This document shows positions 54,541 through 63,077 of a stretch of DNA of 64,000 nucleotides, in pieces. Every line of letters begins with the position of its first letter. Positions within the stretch are counted from its first letter, which is position 1. The notes beneath the pieces are model-generated. The model did not search any database. It was not told the DNA's origin and saw nothing but the letters and a program-made list of their open reading frames with translations. The position numbers and the translations under genes were made by a program. The DNA is from Maribacter caenipelagi (lineage in GTDB: Bacteria; Bacteroidota; Bacteroidia; Flavobacteriales; Flavobacteriaceae), in assembly GCF_004364175.1 (NCBI RefSeq), contig NZ_SNZW01000011.1, forward strand, positions 310,001 through 374,000. Reading direction: 5' to 3'.

Positions 54541-55941
54541 ATGAAAACATTAAAGAACAATACAGAAAAAACGGAAAAGAAGTCTTTCTTTTCAAGACTT
54601 AAACATCTAATTGAAAATGCCAATGCATGGGGTATTTTTGTAATGGGTAGCACATTCGTGCTAATGTTTGGTTCAGCTTATTTAGCTTACATATTACAAA
54701 ACGACTTTACTGAACTACATTTGGAGAGAAGAAGCACGATGATCGGTTTAATTTTTATGATCGTAGCCGCTGCTTTTTTTGTGTTTAAATTGAGTTTCTT
54801 TATTTACACCTTTTTAAGATTTTTAAAATACAAGGCAATACCTTCTGTTTCTGACAAAGAATTACCAACGGTTACAGTTATTGTACCTGCATATAATGAA
54901 GGTAAACAAGTATGGGCAACGTTAAAGAGTTTAGCTGAAAGCGATTACCCAGAAGAAAAAATTCAATTGTTGGCTATTGATGATGGTAGTAAAGATGATA
55001 CTTGGAACTGGATGCTTGAAGCCAAAAAAGAATTAGGCGATAGAGTTTCTATTTGTCAGCAGCCAAAGAACATGGGTAAACGTCACGCATTGTACAGAGG
55101 TTTTAATGAAGGTACAGGTGAGATATTCGTAACCGTTGATAGCGATTCAATAGTAGATAAAGACACCTTAAGAAATTTAGTTAGTCCGTTTATCATTGAT
55201 GAAAACTGTGGTGCTGTTGCGGGTAACATTCGTGTATTAAATAATGACAAGATTCTACCTAAAATGCTAGACGTAAGTTTTGCACTTAGTTTTGAGTTTG
55301 TACGTTCTTCTGAAAGTACATTAAATTCTGTCTTATGTACTCCTGGTGCTTTAGCAGCTTATAGAGCCACTGCGGTTTTTGGCTGTTTAGATGCGTGGAT
55401 CAATCAAACATTTATGGGTCAAGCATCAGATATAGGTGAAGATAGAGCTATGACGAATATGATCTTAAAGCAAGGTTTTCACGTTTTATTCCAAAGAAAT
55501 GCTTTTGCATATACTAATGTTCCTGAAAAATATAAGGGACTTTACAAAATGTTCATTAGATGGGGTAGAAGTAATGTACGTGAGAATATTCAAATGTCTA
55601 AATACGTATTTAAAAACTTTAGAAAGGGTCCAAAAACAGGTACAAGATTATTGTTCTTTAGCCAATTCTCAAGAATCGTATTATGTTACCCATTTGTATT
55701 ATTTATGTTGGTATTCGTAGTTACACATCCATTATTATTCTTAAGTTCTACTTTCGTAAGTATATTGGTTTTATCAACTTTTCCAGTACTATTTTATGCA
55801 AAAAGATATTCTTTTTCAGAGTCTATATGGGCGTATTCTTACAGTGTGCTTTTCACTTTTGGTCTTTTCTGGATCACACCTTATGCCATTGTAACAGCAA
55901 GCAGAAGTGGTTGGTTAACTAGAGAGTTGCCACAGAAATAG
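54541..55941 (+). CDS. family 2 glycosyltransferase, membrane-bound
   Basis: A 466-residue processive-type glycosyltransferase of family GT2, like hyaluronan, chitin or cellulose synthases. Two membrane segments lie at about 30-52 and 66-93, the catalytic domain follows with D147-D148-G, D200-S-D202 and GEDRAM, and FIRWGRS stands for the QxxRW acceptor motif. Three more membrane segments end the protein. It transfers sugars from nucleotide sugars to a growing polysaccharide; the product is unknown. A strong terminator follows. Confidence 0.9.
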   Translation: MKTLKNNTEKTEKKSFFSRLKHLIENANAWGIFVMGSTFVLMFGSAYLAYILQNDFTELHLERRSTMIGLIFMIVAAAFFVFKLSFFIYTFLRFLKYKAIPSVSDKELPTVTVIVPAYNEGKQVWATLKSLAESDYPEEKIQLLAIDDGSKDDTWNWMLEAKKELGDRVSICQQPKNMGKRHALYRGFNEGTGEIFVTVDSDSIVDKDTLRNLVSPFIIDENCGAVAGNIRVLNNDKILPKMLDVSFALSFEFVRSSESTLNSVLCTPGALAAYRATAVFGCLDAWINQTFMGQASDIGEDRAMTNMILKQGFHVLFQRNAFAYTNVPEKYKGLYKMFIRWGRSNVRENIQMSKYVFKNFRKGPKTGTRLLFFSQFSRIVLCYPFVLFMLVFVVTHPLLFLSSTFVSILVLSTFPVLFYAKRYSFSESIWAYSYSVLFTFGLFWITPYAIVTASRSGWLTRELPQK

Positions 55942-55960
55942 TAGAAAATATATAAAATGT

Positions 55961-55995
55961 AAAAAGGGTCTTAACGTAAGTTAAGACCCTTTTTT
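55961..55995 (+). terminator. intrinsic terminator after the GT2 gene
   Basis: AAAAAGGGTCTTAAC and GTTAAGACCCTTTTTT form a perfect 15-base stem with a 4-base loop and a T tract. Because the other side also has an A run, it can work for both the GT2 gene and the converging HD-domain gene. Confidence 0.92.
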
Positions 55996-56027
55996 AATGG
56001 TTCTATGTTGTTGAATGTTCTATAAAC

Positions 56028-56708
56028 TCAACTCAATTTTTTTAAAGGATTCCATTCTTGATAAAATTGCTCTAAAAAATCAATCATGTATTGGTGTCTT
56101 TCTTCAGCCAATCGCTTTCCTGTTTCTGTGTTCATTTTATCTTTAAGCAATAAGAGCTTTTCATAGAAATGATTTAATGTAGGTGCTTCAGATTTTTTAT
56201 ACTCTTCTTTTGTCATTTCTAGATTTGGAGCTATACTTGGGTCGTAGAGGGCTCTATTTTTAAATCCGCCATAGTTAAATGCACGGGCTATGCCAATGGC
56301 ACCTATGGCATCTAAGCGGTCGGCATCTTGTACTACTTTAAGCTCTTTAGATGAGAATAACTTCTTCTTCATCTTGTCATCGGTTAAACCGGCTTTAAAC
56401 GAACTGTATTTGATAATATTGGTTACGTGGTTTATGGTACTTTTAGGTACACCCAGACTTAACAAAAAGTTCTCTGCCATTTTTGGGCCTAAAGATTCAT
56501 CGCCATCATTAAATTTAGCATCTGCAATATCATGTAAAAGTGCACCTAGACTAACGACCAATAAGTTTAGGCCATCTTCATCTTTTGCAATTAACATACT
56601 GTTATTAAATACCCGCTGTATATGAAACCAATCGTGCCCGCCTTCTGCATTTTGTAACGTTTCTTTGACGAAAATGATGGTTTCTTCTACTATTTCTGAG
56701 TCGGTCAT
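56028..56708 (-). CDS. HD-domain phosphohydrolase
   Basis: A 226-residue HD-domain protein. The metal ligands are H29 (GGHDWFHIQRV), H59 and D60 (GALLHDIAD), and a later aspartate in VVQDADRLDAIGAIGIAR. The family (YedJ/YpgQ-like) hydrolyses nucleotides or phosphate esters. Its start overlaps the stop of the upstream plsC gene by 4 bases, so the two are translated together. Confidence 0.88.
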   Translation of the reverse strand: MTDSEIVEETIIFVKETLQNAEGGHDWFHIQRVFNNSMLIAKDEDGLNLLVVSLGALLHDIADAKFNDGDESLGPKMAENFLLSLGVPKSTINHVTNIIKYSSFKAGLTDDKMKKKLFSSKELKVVQDADRLDAIGAIGIARAFNYGGFKNRALYDPSIAPNLEMTKEEYKKSEAPTLNHFYEKLLLLKDKMNTETGKRLAEERHQYMIDFLEQFYQEWNPLKKLS

Positions 56709-57442
56709 TTAAAGGAGTTTACGCCGCTAACTACGGATGCTTCAATTTGTTTTACTAGTTCATCAAGATTGCCCTTGTTCTCAATAGGCTGTTGTACCTC
56801 TAATCGAACCTTGGCACCTAATCCCATAGGAAATTGCCCGAAGCGAACCAATTTCCATGAATTATTGATACTAATAGGAACAATCAATGCAGAAGGAGCC
56901 TTTTTAAGAAGCATTTTAAGTCCCATCGGTTTAAATGGCTTTGGGTGACCATCTCTACTTCTTGTTCCTTCCGGAAAAATTACGGCACTTCTTTTATGTT
57001 CTTCAATATAGGTGCCTAATTTTCCTATTTCCATTATTGCCGATTTGCCATCGTTTCTATCAATAAGTACAGAACCCCCATGAACAAGGTTAAAAGATAC
57101 ACTCGGTATGCCCTTTCCTAATTCTTTCTTACTTACAAATTTTGGGTGGTGTTTACGCATATACCAAATAAGCGGTGGTATATCGTACATACTTTGATGA
57201 TTGGTAACAATGATCAAAGGCCTATCTGTGGGTAAATCATAATTATTTGTAAAGCGATAGGTCGTACCTAAAATGTTCGTACTACGCATTAAGCAAAAGT
57301 TCAGTTTGCTAACAGATGGTTTGAGTCCGCTGTAACCAAATATCTTAAACCCGATCCATTGAATAGGATGAAAAATAAGGAGGCACAGCCCAAATGCCAC
57401 GAAAAAAAAGGGGGTAATAATGTAAGAAAGCAATTTCTGCAT
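56705..57442 (-). CDS. plsC: 1-acyl-sn-glycerol-3-phosphate acyltransferase
   Basis: A 245-residue acyltransferase, which adds the second acyl chain in phosphatidic acid synthesis. The catalytic HX4D motif is H82-QSMY-D87 in TNHQSMYDIPPL, and the substrate motif FPEGTRSRDG is at about 155-164. One or two membrane segments lie at the N-terminus. It is coupled to the HD-domain gene downstream. A bidirectional terminator separates it from the bacilliredoxin gene upstream. Confidence 0.9.
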   Translation of the reverse strand: MQKLLSYIITPFFFVAFGLCLLIFHPIQWIGFKIFGYSGLKPSVSKLNFCLMRSTNILGTTYRFTNNYDLPTDRPLIIVTNHQSMYDIPPLIWYMRKHHPKFVSKKELGKGIPSVSFNLVHGGSVLIDRNDGKSAIMEIGKLGTYIEEHKRSAVIFPEGTRSRDGHPKPFKPMGLKMLLKKAPSALIVPISINNSWKLVRFGQFPMGLGAKVRLEVQQPIENKGNLDELVKQIEASVVSGVNSFK

Positions 57443-57453
57443 TCTACAAAAAT

Positions 57454-57482
57454 AAAAAACCGCTCAATTAGAGCGGTTTTTT
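57454..57482 (-). terminator. intrinsic terminator after the bacilliredoxin gene
   Basis: AAAAAACCGCTC and GAGCGGTTTTTT are perfect 12-base inverted repeats with a 5-base loop. On the minus strand it follows the bacilliredoxin gene and precedes plsC. Confidence 0.9.
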
Positions 57483-57523
57483 AATCCTATTATTTTATTA
57501 GAATATAGCTTAAGCTATAAAAT

Positions 57524-57934
57524 CTAGCAAAACTCGTCGTAAGCCTGTGCTAAATTCTGAGCAATCATTTCAGCTGGTCTACCTTCAATATGGTGACGTT
57601 CTATCATATGAACTAATTCGCCATTTTTGAATAAAGCCATAGAAGGAGAAGAAGGAGGGAAAGGAACCATAAGGTTTCTAGCCGCATCAACAGCTTCTTT
57701 GTCTACACCAGCGAATACAGTTACTGCAAAATCTGGTTTTTTATCGTTCTGCAAGCTCATTTTAGCCGCAGGTCTTGCGTTTGCCGCTGCACAACCACAA
57801 ACAGAGTTAACAACTACTAAAGTTGTTCCTTCTTTATTGATGGCATTTGCTACTGCATCTGCTGTATATAATTCTTCAAATCCGGCAGAGGCCAGATCAT
57901 CTCTCATTGGTTTTACTAATTCCGCAGGGTACAT
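57524..57934 (-). CDS. BrxA/BrxB family bacilliredoxin
   Basis: A 136-residue thioredoxin-fold protein of the bacilliredoxin (YphP/YqiW) family, which removes bacillithiol from oxidised proteins in Firmicutes; Bacteroidota also carry it. The active site is C46-G-C48 in VVNSVCGCAAANARP, with a cysteine at the very C-terminus. MYPAELVKPMRDDL and MVPFPPSSPSMALFKNG are the family blocks. On the minus strand a -7 box TATCTTTG lies at 57,969-57,962. Confidence 0.93.
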   Translation of the reverse strand: MYPAELVKPMRDDLASAGFEELYTADAVANAINKEGTTLVVVNSVCGCAAANARPAAKMSLQNDKKPDFAVTVFAGVDKEAVDAARNLMVPFPPSSPSMALFKNGELVHMIERHHIEGRPAEMIAQNLAQAYDEFC

Positions 57935-57961
57935 ATTGTTATTGTTTTAATTAAACTATTA

Positions 57962-58045
57962 CAAAGATAATCAATTAGTCGCAGCAGTGCTTCAGACCTT
58001 AACTTTTCATTGGCCTAACTTTCTGATGGTAATATTTTATCTTTG
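57962..58045. promoter_or_regulatory. divergent promoters of bacilliredoxin and djlA genes
   Basis: The same -7 sequence TATCTTTG occurs on both strands: minus at 57,969-57,962, 28 bases before the bacilliredoxin start, and plus at 58,038-58,045, 20 bases before djlA. For djlA a TTG at 58,010-58,012 is slightly far upstream (25-base gap). Confidence 0.5.
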
Positions 58046-58064
58046 GCAAAATTGAGAATACGAC

Positions 58065-58805
58065 ATGATTAAATGGTTAGGGGCTGTAGTCGGCTTTTTT
58101 TTAAGAGGTTTATCTGGAGCGGTTTTGGGGTTCTTTGCCGGTAGTATTATAGATAATTTTTTTGGACCTAGTAAAGGTAGCGCGCGTAGTGTGTTTGAAG
58201 ATTATACACGACCAAATGTAACCGCAGCAGATTTTGAGCTGAACTTACTATCGTTATGTTCTCTTGTTATTAAGGCAGACGGACAAGTGAGTCAGTCCGA
58301 AATGGATTATGTGCGTCAGTATTTTGTAAGTACCTATGGTAAAGACAAGGCGAATGCTATTTTTAGAAGTTTTAATGAAATAAATAAAAAAGGAAAAATA
58401 TCTGCTCAAAACGTTTGTACGTTTTTGGCACAACGCACCCGTTATGAGGTTCGTTTACAGTTATTGCACTTTTTATTCGGTATCGCTCAGGCAGATGGTA
58501 GTATTAGTAATCTCGAAATTCAAAAAATTCGAGAAATAGCTGGTTACCTTAGAGTTTCGCTCAATGAATTTGAAAGTATAAAAGCCATGTTCGTGAAATC
58601 AGCGAACAACTCGTATAAAATTTTAGATGTTGAAAAATCTGCAACAGATGCAGAAGTTAAAAAGGCCTACCGAGAGATGGCTAAAAAATATCATCCAGAC
58701 AGGGTGAATACCAAAGATGAAGCCATTAAGAAAGGTGCAGAAGAAAAGTTTAAGCAAGTACAAGCAGCTTATGAGACTATTCAAAAAGAACGCGGATTAA
58801 ATTAG
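58065..58805 (+). CDS. djlA: DjlA-type membrane-anchored J-domain protein
   Basis: A 246-residue DnaJ-like co-chaperone. An N-terminal glycine-rich membrane helix (about 5-33, GAVVGFFLRGLSGAVLGFFAG) is followed by a TerB-like metal-binding domain with two similar halves (KADGQVSQSEMDYV and QADGSISNLEIQKI). The C-terminal J domain has H210-P211-D212 in KKYHPDR. DjlA stimulates DnaK at the membrane. It is followed after 25 bases by a HupE/UreJ-like gene. Confidence 0.9.
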   Translation: MIKWLGAVVGFFLRGLSGAVLGFFAGSIIDNFFGPSKGSARSVFEDYTRPNVTAADFELNLLSLCSLVIKADGQVSQSEMDYVRQYFVSTYGKDKANAIFRSFNEINKKGKISAQNVCTFLAQRTRYEVRLQLLHFLFGIAQADGSISNLEIQKIREIAGYLRVSLNEFESIKAMFVKSANNSYKILDVEKSATDAEVKKAYREMAKKYHPDRVNTKDEAIKKGAEEKFKQVQAAYETIQKERGLN

Positions 58806-58830
58806 AATAAAATTATTTTAAAATAGAAGC

Positions 58831-59415
58831 ATGCAAGAATTTTGGTTTTATATAGAATTAGGTCTGCATCATGTTTTAGACATAAATGCATATGATCACA
58901 TATTGTTTTTAACGGCACTTGCACTTCCATTCACGTTTAAAAGTTGGAAGAATGTTTTGCTTTTAGCTACCGTTTTCACCTTTACACATTGTTTGGCCTT
59001 GGTTTTTTCTGTATACGAGATTATTGTCATAGAAGTAAGCTGGATAGAATTTTTGATACCTGTGACTATTGTAAGTACTGCACTATTCAATATAGTCGAC
59101 AGTAATGACCAAAAAGAAAATAGAAACATCTGGTTTCACGTATTGGCGACCGGTATTTTTGGACTAGTACATGGCTTCGGATTCTCAAATTATTTTAAAA
59201 TGATGATTATGGGAGAAGAAGATAAGCTGGCGCCATTATTAGGTTTTGCCGGTGGTATTGAAATATCTCAAGTAGTTATTGTTTTGCTGGTATTGATGTT
59301 GGCATATGTGGTTCAAACCATATTTAAGGTAAAACAAAGTTTATTTGTTATGGTAGGCAGTATATTAATCATATTAATAACACTACCACTACTTTATGAA
59401 ACATTTCCTTTTTAG
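58831..59415 (+). CDS. HupE/UreJ family membrane protein
   Basis: A 194-residue protein with about six membrane segments. Histidines lie at the positions conserved in the family: H13-H14 in GLHHVL, D22-H23 in AYDHILF, one in TFTHCLAL and one in FGLVHGFGFSN. Relatives are putative nickel or cobalt permeases found with hydrogenases and ureases, but neither enzyme is in the window, so the substrate is uncertain. Confidence 0.85.
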   Translation: MQEFWFYIELGLHHVLDINAYDHILFLTALALPFTFKSWKNVLLLATVFTFTHCLALVFSVYEIIVIEVSWIEFLIPVTIVSTALFNIVDSNDQKENRNIWFHVLATGIFGLVHGFGFSNYFKMMIMGEEDKLAPLLGFAGGIEISQVVIVLLVLMLAYVVQTIFKVKQSLFVMVGSILIILITLPLLYETFPF

Positions 59416-59499
59416 ATTGTTAAAGTTTACCCTAAGATATTGTCGGTACTGATCAAAGCAGCTACCTTAGGGTTAGGTGCTTAATAAAGCGTATTGTAA

Positions 59500-59937
59500 A
59501 TGAAGAAAGAGAAACAATTAAAATATGATAGGGCCTATTTAAGAATGGCTAAAGAATGGGGAAAATTGTCTTCATGTAAAAGAAAACAGGTAGGTGCAAT
59601 TATTGTTAAAGATAGAATGATTATCTCTGATGGATATAATGGTACACCAACCGGATTCGAAAATTATTGCGAAGATGAGGACGGGTACACGAAATGGTAT
59701 GTTTTGCATGCCGAGGCCAATGCTATTTTAAAAGTAGCAAGTTCTACACAATCTTGCCAAGGAGCTACTTTATACATTACGTTATCGCCTTGCAGAGAAT
59801 GTAGTAAGTTAATTCATCAGTCTGGCATTAAACGTGTAGTGTATCAAGTAGGATATAAAGATGATTCAGGATTACAATTTTTAGCAAAAGCAGGGGTTGA
59901 ATTACAACATATGCCAGAAATAAATGTTACTATCTAA
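59500..59937 (+). CDS. dCMP deaminase
   Basis: A 145-residue zinc deaminase. H70-A-E72 in VLHAEANAIL and C98-REC101 in LSPCRECSKL are the metal- and proton-transfer residues of the cytidine/deoxycytidylate deaminase fold. The N-terminal YDRAYLRMAKEWGKLSSCKRKQVGAIIV and the DGYNGTPTGF segment indicate dCMP deaminase, which makes dUMP for thymidylate synthesis. It precedes the protease gene by 11 bases. Confidence 0.9.
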   Translation: MKKEKQLKYDRAYLRMAKEWGKLSSCKRKQVGAIIVKDRMIISDGYNGTPTGFENYCEDEDGYTKWYVLHAEANAILKVASSTQSCQGATLYITLSPCRECSKLIHQSGIKRVVYQVGYKDDSGLQFLAKAGVELQHMPEINVTI

Positions 59938-59948
59938 CGTTTACATTA

Positions 59949-61547
59949 ATGATGAATAAAAAATACAGTGCTCTATTTCCTTTAATTATCGCTATTGCGC
60001 TTGCATTAGGGTTTTTTATAGGCGGAAAACTGAATTTTAACGACTCTCCAGAACGTCTTTTTTCTACAAATTCTAAAAAAGACAAACTCAACAGACTTAT
60101 AGATTACATTGACTATGAATATGTAGATGATGTAAATACCGATAGTATCGTTGATGTTACTGTTAACAGTATTCTTGAAAAACTCGACCCGCATTCTGTA
60201 TATATTTCTGAAAAAGAAATGTCTGGCGTGACCGAGAATATGAAGGGAGATTTCGTTGGTATCGGTATTAACTTTTACTCTTATCACGATACTATTGCTG
60301 TCATAAAAACAGTCAAAGACGGACCAAGTTTCGTGAAAGGAATTTTACCAGGTGATCGAATTCTAATGGCAGATAACGATACGCTGTATGGTAAAGATTT
60401 TCCGAGTGAAGTTATTGTAGAGAAATTAAAAGGTCAAGAAGGTACATCTATTGATCTTACCGTATTTAGAAAAGCAGAAAACAGAACATTTAATGTAAAG
60501 GTAAAGCGTGGCATTGTTCCTTTGAAAAGTGTCGATGCATTTTATATGCTTAACAGGGATATAGGCTATATTAAAGTTAATCGCTTTGCTGAGTCCACTT
60601 ATAAAGAGTTTAAAGATGCCTTGGTAAAATTACAAAAACGAGGTGCTAAAAAGTTAGTACTTGACCTGCGAGATAATCCTGGTGGTTATTTAGGTATGGC
60701 AGAAGAAATGGCAGATGAGTTTTTAGAAGATGGTAAACTTATTTTGTTTACTAAAAATAAAAAAGGAAAAATCAATAAGAGTTTTGCTACAGATGAAGGT
60801 AGTTTTGAAGATAAACCTATTTATGTTTTAATAAACGAAAGATCTGCCTCTGCAAGTGAAATTGTAGCAGGTGCCTTGCAAGACAATGATATTGGTACTA
60901 TTGTGGGTCGTCGCTCTTTCGGTAAAGGTTTGGTACAGCGAGAAATGGCTTTAGGTGATGGCTCCGCAGTTAGACTTACGGTTTCTAGATATTACACACC
61001 TACAGGTAGAAGTATTCAAAAAACTTATGCTAACGGAACCAAAGATTACTACCAGCGTTTTACAGATAGATTCCATAGTGGAGAAATGATTTCTGTAGAT
61101 AGTATTAAAGTTGCAGATTCACTAAAATTTGTAACTCCGAAAGGAAAAGTTGTTTATGGTGGTGGAGGTATTATTCCTGATGTATTTGTTCCCATAGGAA
61201 GCAATGAAGAGGAAGCTGTTGAGAGTATGGATAATCTAGGTTTCTTGTCCTTTTTTGTATTTGAACACTTAGACGAGGATCGAGAAAGGTATGCTCAATA
61301 TACCCAAGAAGAATTTGTGAACGATTTCAAAGTTGACGATATTCTCTTCGAAAGATTTGTACAGTATTCGGTAGATAGAAATCTAAGAATGAATTTCTAT
61401 GATTACGAGCAGAGCATTAAACGCTACTTGAAAGCTAATATCGCAGAACAATTATTCAATACCAACATACACGCCAAAATTAAGGCAGATGAAGATCTTA
61501 TGCTGCAAAAGGTATTAGAATTAGATGGTGGTGGAATTCTGCAATAA
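59949..61547 (+). CDS. carboxy-terminal processing protease (S41)
   Basis: A 532-residue S41 protease of the CtpA/Prc type, periplasmic and anchored by an N-terminal helix (about 9-25). A PDZ domain lies at about 95-175, then the catalytic core with the Ser-Lys dyad S301 (SASASEIVAG) and K326 (SFGKGLVQ), 25 residues apart as usual. Family members cut proteins at apolar C-termini. Two ATG codons are adjacent; 59,952 is equally possible. It is probably co-transcribed with the dCMP deaminase gene. Confidence 0.93.
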   Translation: MMNKKYSALFPLIIAIALALGFFIGGKLNFNDSPERLFSTNSKKDKLNRLIDYIDYEYVDDVNTDSIVDVTVNSILEKLDPHSVYISEKEMSGVTENMKGDFVGIGINFYSYHDTIAVIKTVKDGPSFVKGILPGDRILMADNDTLYGKDFPSEVIVEKLKGQEGTSIDLTVFRKAENRTFNVKVKRGIVPLKSVDAFYMLNRDIGYIKVNRFAESTYKEFKDALVKLQKRGAKKLVLDLRDNPGGYLGMAEEMADEFLEDGKLILFTKNKKGKINKSFATDEGSFEDKPIYVLINERSASASEIVAGALQDNDIGTIVGRRSFGKGLVQREMALGDGSAVRLTVSRYYTPTGRSIQKTYANGTKDYYQRFTDRFHSGEMISVDSIKVADSLKFVTPKGKVVYGGGGIIPDVFVPIGSNEEEAVESMDNLGFLSFFVFEHLDEDRERYAQYTQEEFVNDFKVDDILFERFVQYSVDRNLRMNFYDYEQSIKRYLKANIAEQLFNTNIHAKIKADEDLMLQKVLELDGGGILQ

Positions 61548-61573
61548 GAACTTGGCGAGATTAAAGCCAATAA

Positions 61574-61777
61574 TTAATCCTTATTAATTTTATCTTGAAT
61601 TTTTCTACTGGTAACGAATACCAAAAGAAGCACAATGGCACATAACGACGCCATTATTCCAATTAATGCTATCGTACTATTCTTCTCAAAAGGGTCGGCA
61701 AAATTCACTAGAGTTACATTGTAGGCTATAAGCGCTATTGCAATTACTATGAAAATTATGGATAATGTCTTGCTCAT
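61574..61777 (-). CDS. small two-helix membrane protein
   Basis: A 67-residue protein with two membrane segments (LSIIFIVIAIALIAYNVTLV and ALIGIMASLCAIVLLLVFV). The ATG at 61,777 (MSKTLSIIF) is preferred to the one at 61,801, which would add a charged tail before the first helix. Function is unknown. It lies 36 bases downstream of the marC gene on the same strand. Confidence 0.6.
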   Translation of the reverse strand: MSKTLSIIFIVIAIALIAYNVTLVNFADPFEKNSTIALIGIMASLCAIVLLLVFVTSRKIQDKINKD

Positions 61778-61813
61778 AAACTTATTTTTATAAAAATACA
61801 ACCTTCTTACGGG

Positions 61814-62392
61814 CTAGAAAAGCTCATTAATATTAGCTGCGAATAATTTAACAGCAATTGCCATTAGAATTACTCCAAATACCTTTCTAATTACATTTAC
61901 TCCGTTTTTACCGAGCATTTTTTCGATTTTCACAGATGATTTAAGTACAATGAAAACGAAAACGATATTAACTATAATGGCTACTATAATATTTTCAACA
62001 AAGTACTCTGCTCTTAAAGAAAGCAAAGAAGTAAGGGTACCTGCACCCGCAATTAACGGAAAGGCTATAGGTACAATAGAAGCACTTTCGGGTTCGTCAT
62101 CTTTATATAAAGTGATGCCCAATATCATTTCAATAGCTAAAAAGAAAATAATGAAGGCCCCGGCTACGGCAAATGAATTTACATCAATGCCAATAAGATT
62201 TAAAATTTCTTCACCAAGAAATAAAAATGCGACCATTATAACCGCAGCCACAACAGATGCTTTCTCAGACTGAATATGTCCGACCTTTTTTCTCAAGCCA
62301 ATTATAATGGGAATACTGCCCAAAATATCAATAACGGCAAACAATACCATACTAGCGGTTGCAATCTCCCTTAAATCAAAATGAAACTCCAT
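61814..62392 (-). CDS. MarC family integral membrane protein
   Basis: A 192-residue MarC/UPF0056-type protein with six membrane segments. ATASMVLFAVIDILGSIPIIIGLRK at the start and VPIAFPLIAGAGTLTSLLSLRAEY in the middle are the family's two repeated signatures. Despite the name, no clear role in antibiotic resistance is known; transport is presumed. Confidence 0.9.
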   Translation of the reverse strand: MEFHFDLREIATASMVLFAVIDILGSIPIIIGLRKKVGHIQSEKASVVAAVIMVAFLFLGEEILNLIGIDVNSFAVAGAFIIFFLAIEMILGITLYKDDEPESASIVPIAFPLIAGAGTLTSLLSLRAEYFVENIIVAIIVNIVFVFIVLKSSVKIEKMLGKNGVNVIRKVFGVILMAIAVKLFAANINELF

Positions 62393-62507
62393 ACTTCAAA
62401 TTTTTTGCAAATTTACGTTTATAAATATGCACTTAGACGTTTATTCTTAAAATTTTCTGGGACCATTACTTTTTAAAAAATGTATCTTGCGTCCTTTAAA
62501 TTAGGTC

Positions 62508-63077
62508 ATGTTTCAATTAGGGAAAACCATAGTATCTGAAGAGATCATAGAAAACGATTTTGTTTGCAACCTTAGTGCGTGTAAAGGTGGTTGCTGTGTA
62601 GATGGCGAAGCCGGTGCCCCAGTAGAAGATTCAGAAACCGAGATTATGGTCGATATCTACGCAAAAGTCAAACCTTTTCTAAGACCCGAAGGTATCGCTG
62701 TAATTGAAGAACAAGGTGCTTTTGTTAAGGGTGAAGATGGTGAGTGGGAAACCCCTTTAGTAAATGGAAGTGAATGTGCCTATGTTTTTTTCGATGAAAA
62801 GAAGATAGCTAAATGTGGTATAGAAGAAGCGTATAACCAAGGCGAAATTAACTGGAAAAAACCTGTCTCTTGTCATTTGTACCCAATAAGAGTGCGAGAG
62901 TATACCGAGCTAACAGCAGTTAACTATCATAAATGGCAAATTTGTGATCCAGCATGTGCTTTAGGTGATGAGTTAAAAGTGCCTATTTATAAATTCGTTA
63001 AAGAAGCTTTAATTAGAAAATTTGGCGAAGTGTGGTATGGCGAATTAGAAGAGGTTGCTAAAGAGCATCTTAAATAG
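62508..63077 (+). CDS. DUF3109 family cysteine-rich protein
   Basis: A 189-residue protein of DUF3109. The N-terminal FVCNLSACKGGCCVDGEAGAPVE has C20, C25, C29 and C30, and further cysteines follow in SECAYVF, KCGIEEA, VSCHLYP and ICDPACALGD. The number and spacing suggest an iron-sulfur or zinc cluster as in the related YkgJ family, but this is inferred. Its end overlaps the converging kinase gene by 8 bases. Confidence 0.82.
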   Translation: MFQLGKTIVSEEIIENDFVCNLSACKGGCCVDGEAGAPVEDSETEIMVDIYAKVKPFLRPEGIAVIEEQGAFVKGEDGEWETPLVNGSECAYVFFDEKKIAKCGIEEAYNQGEINWKKPVSCHLYPIRVREYTELTAVNYHKWQICDPACALGDELKVPIYKFVKEALIRKFGEVWYGELEEVAKEHLK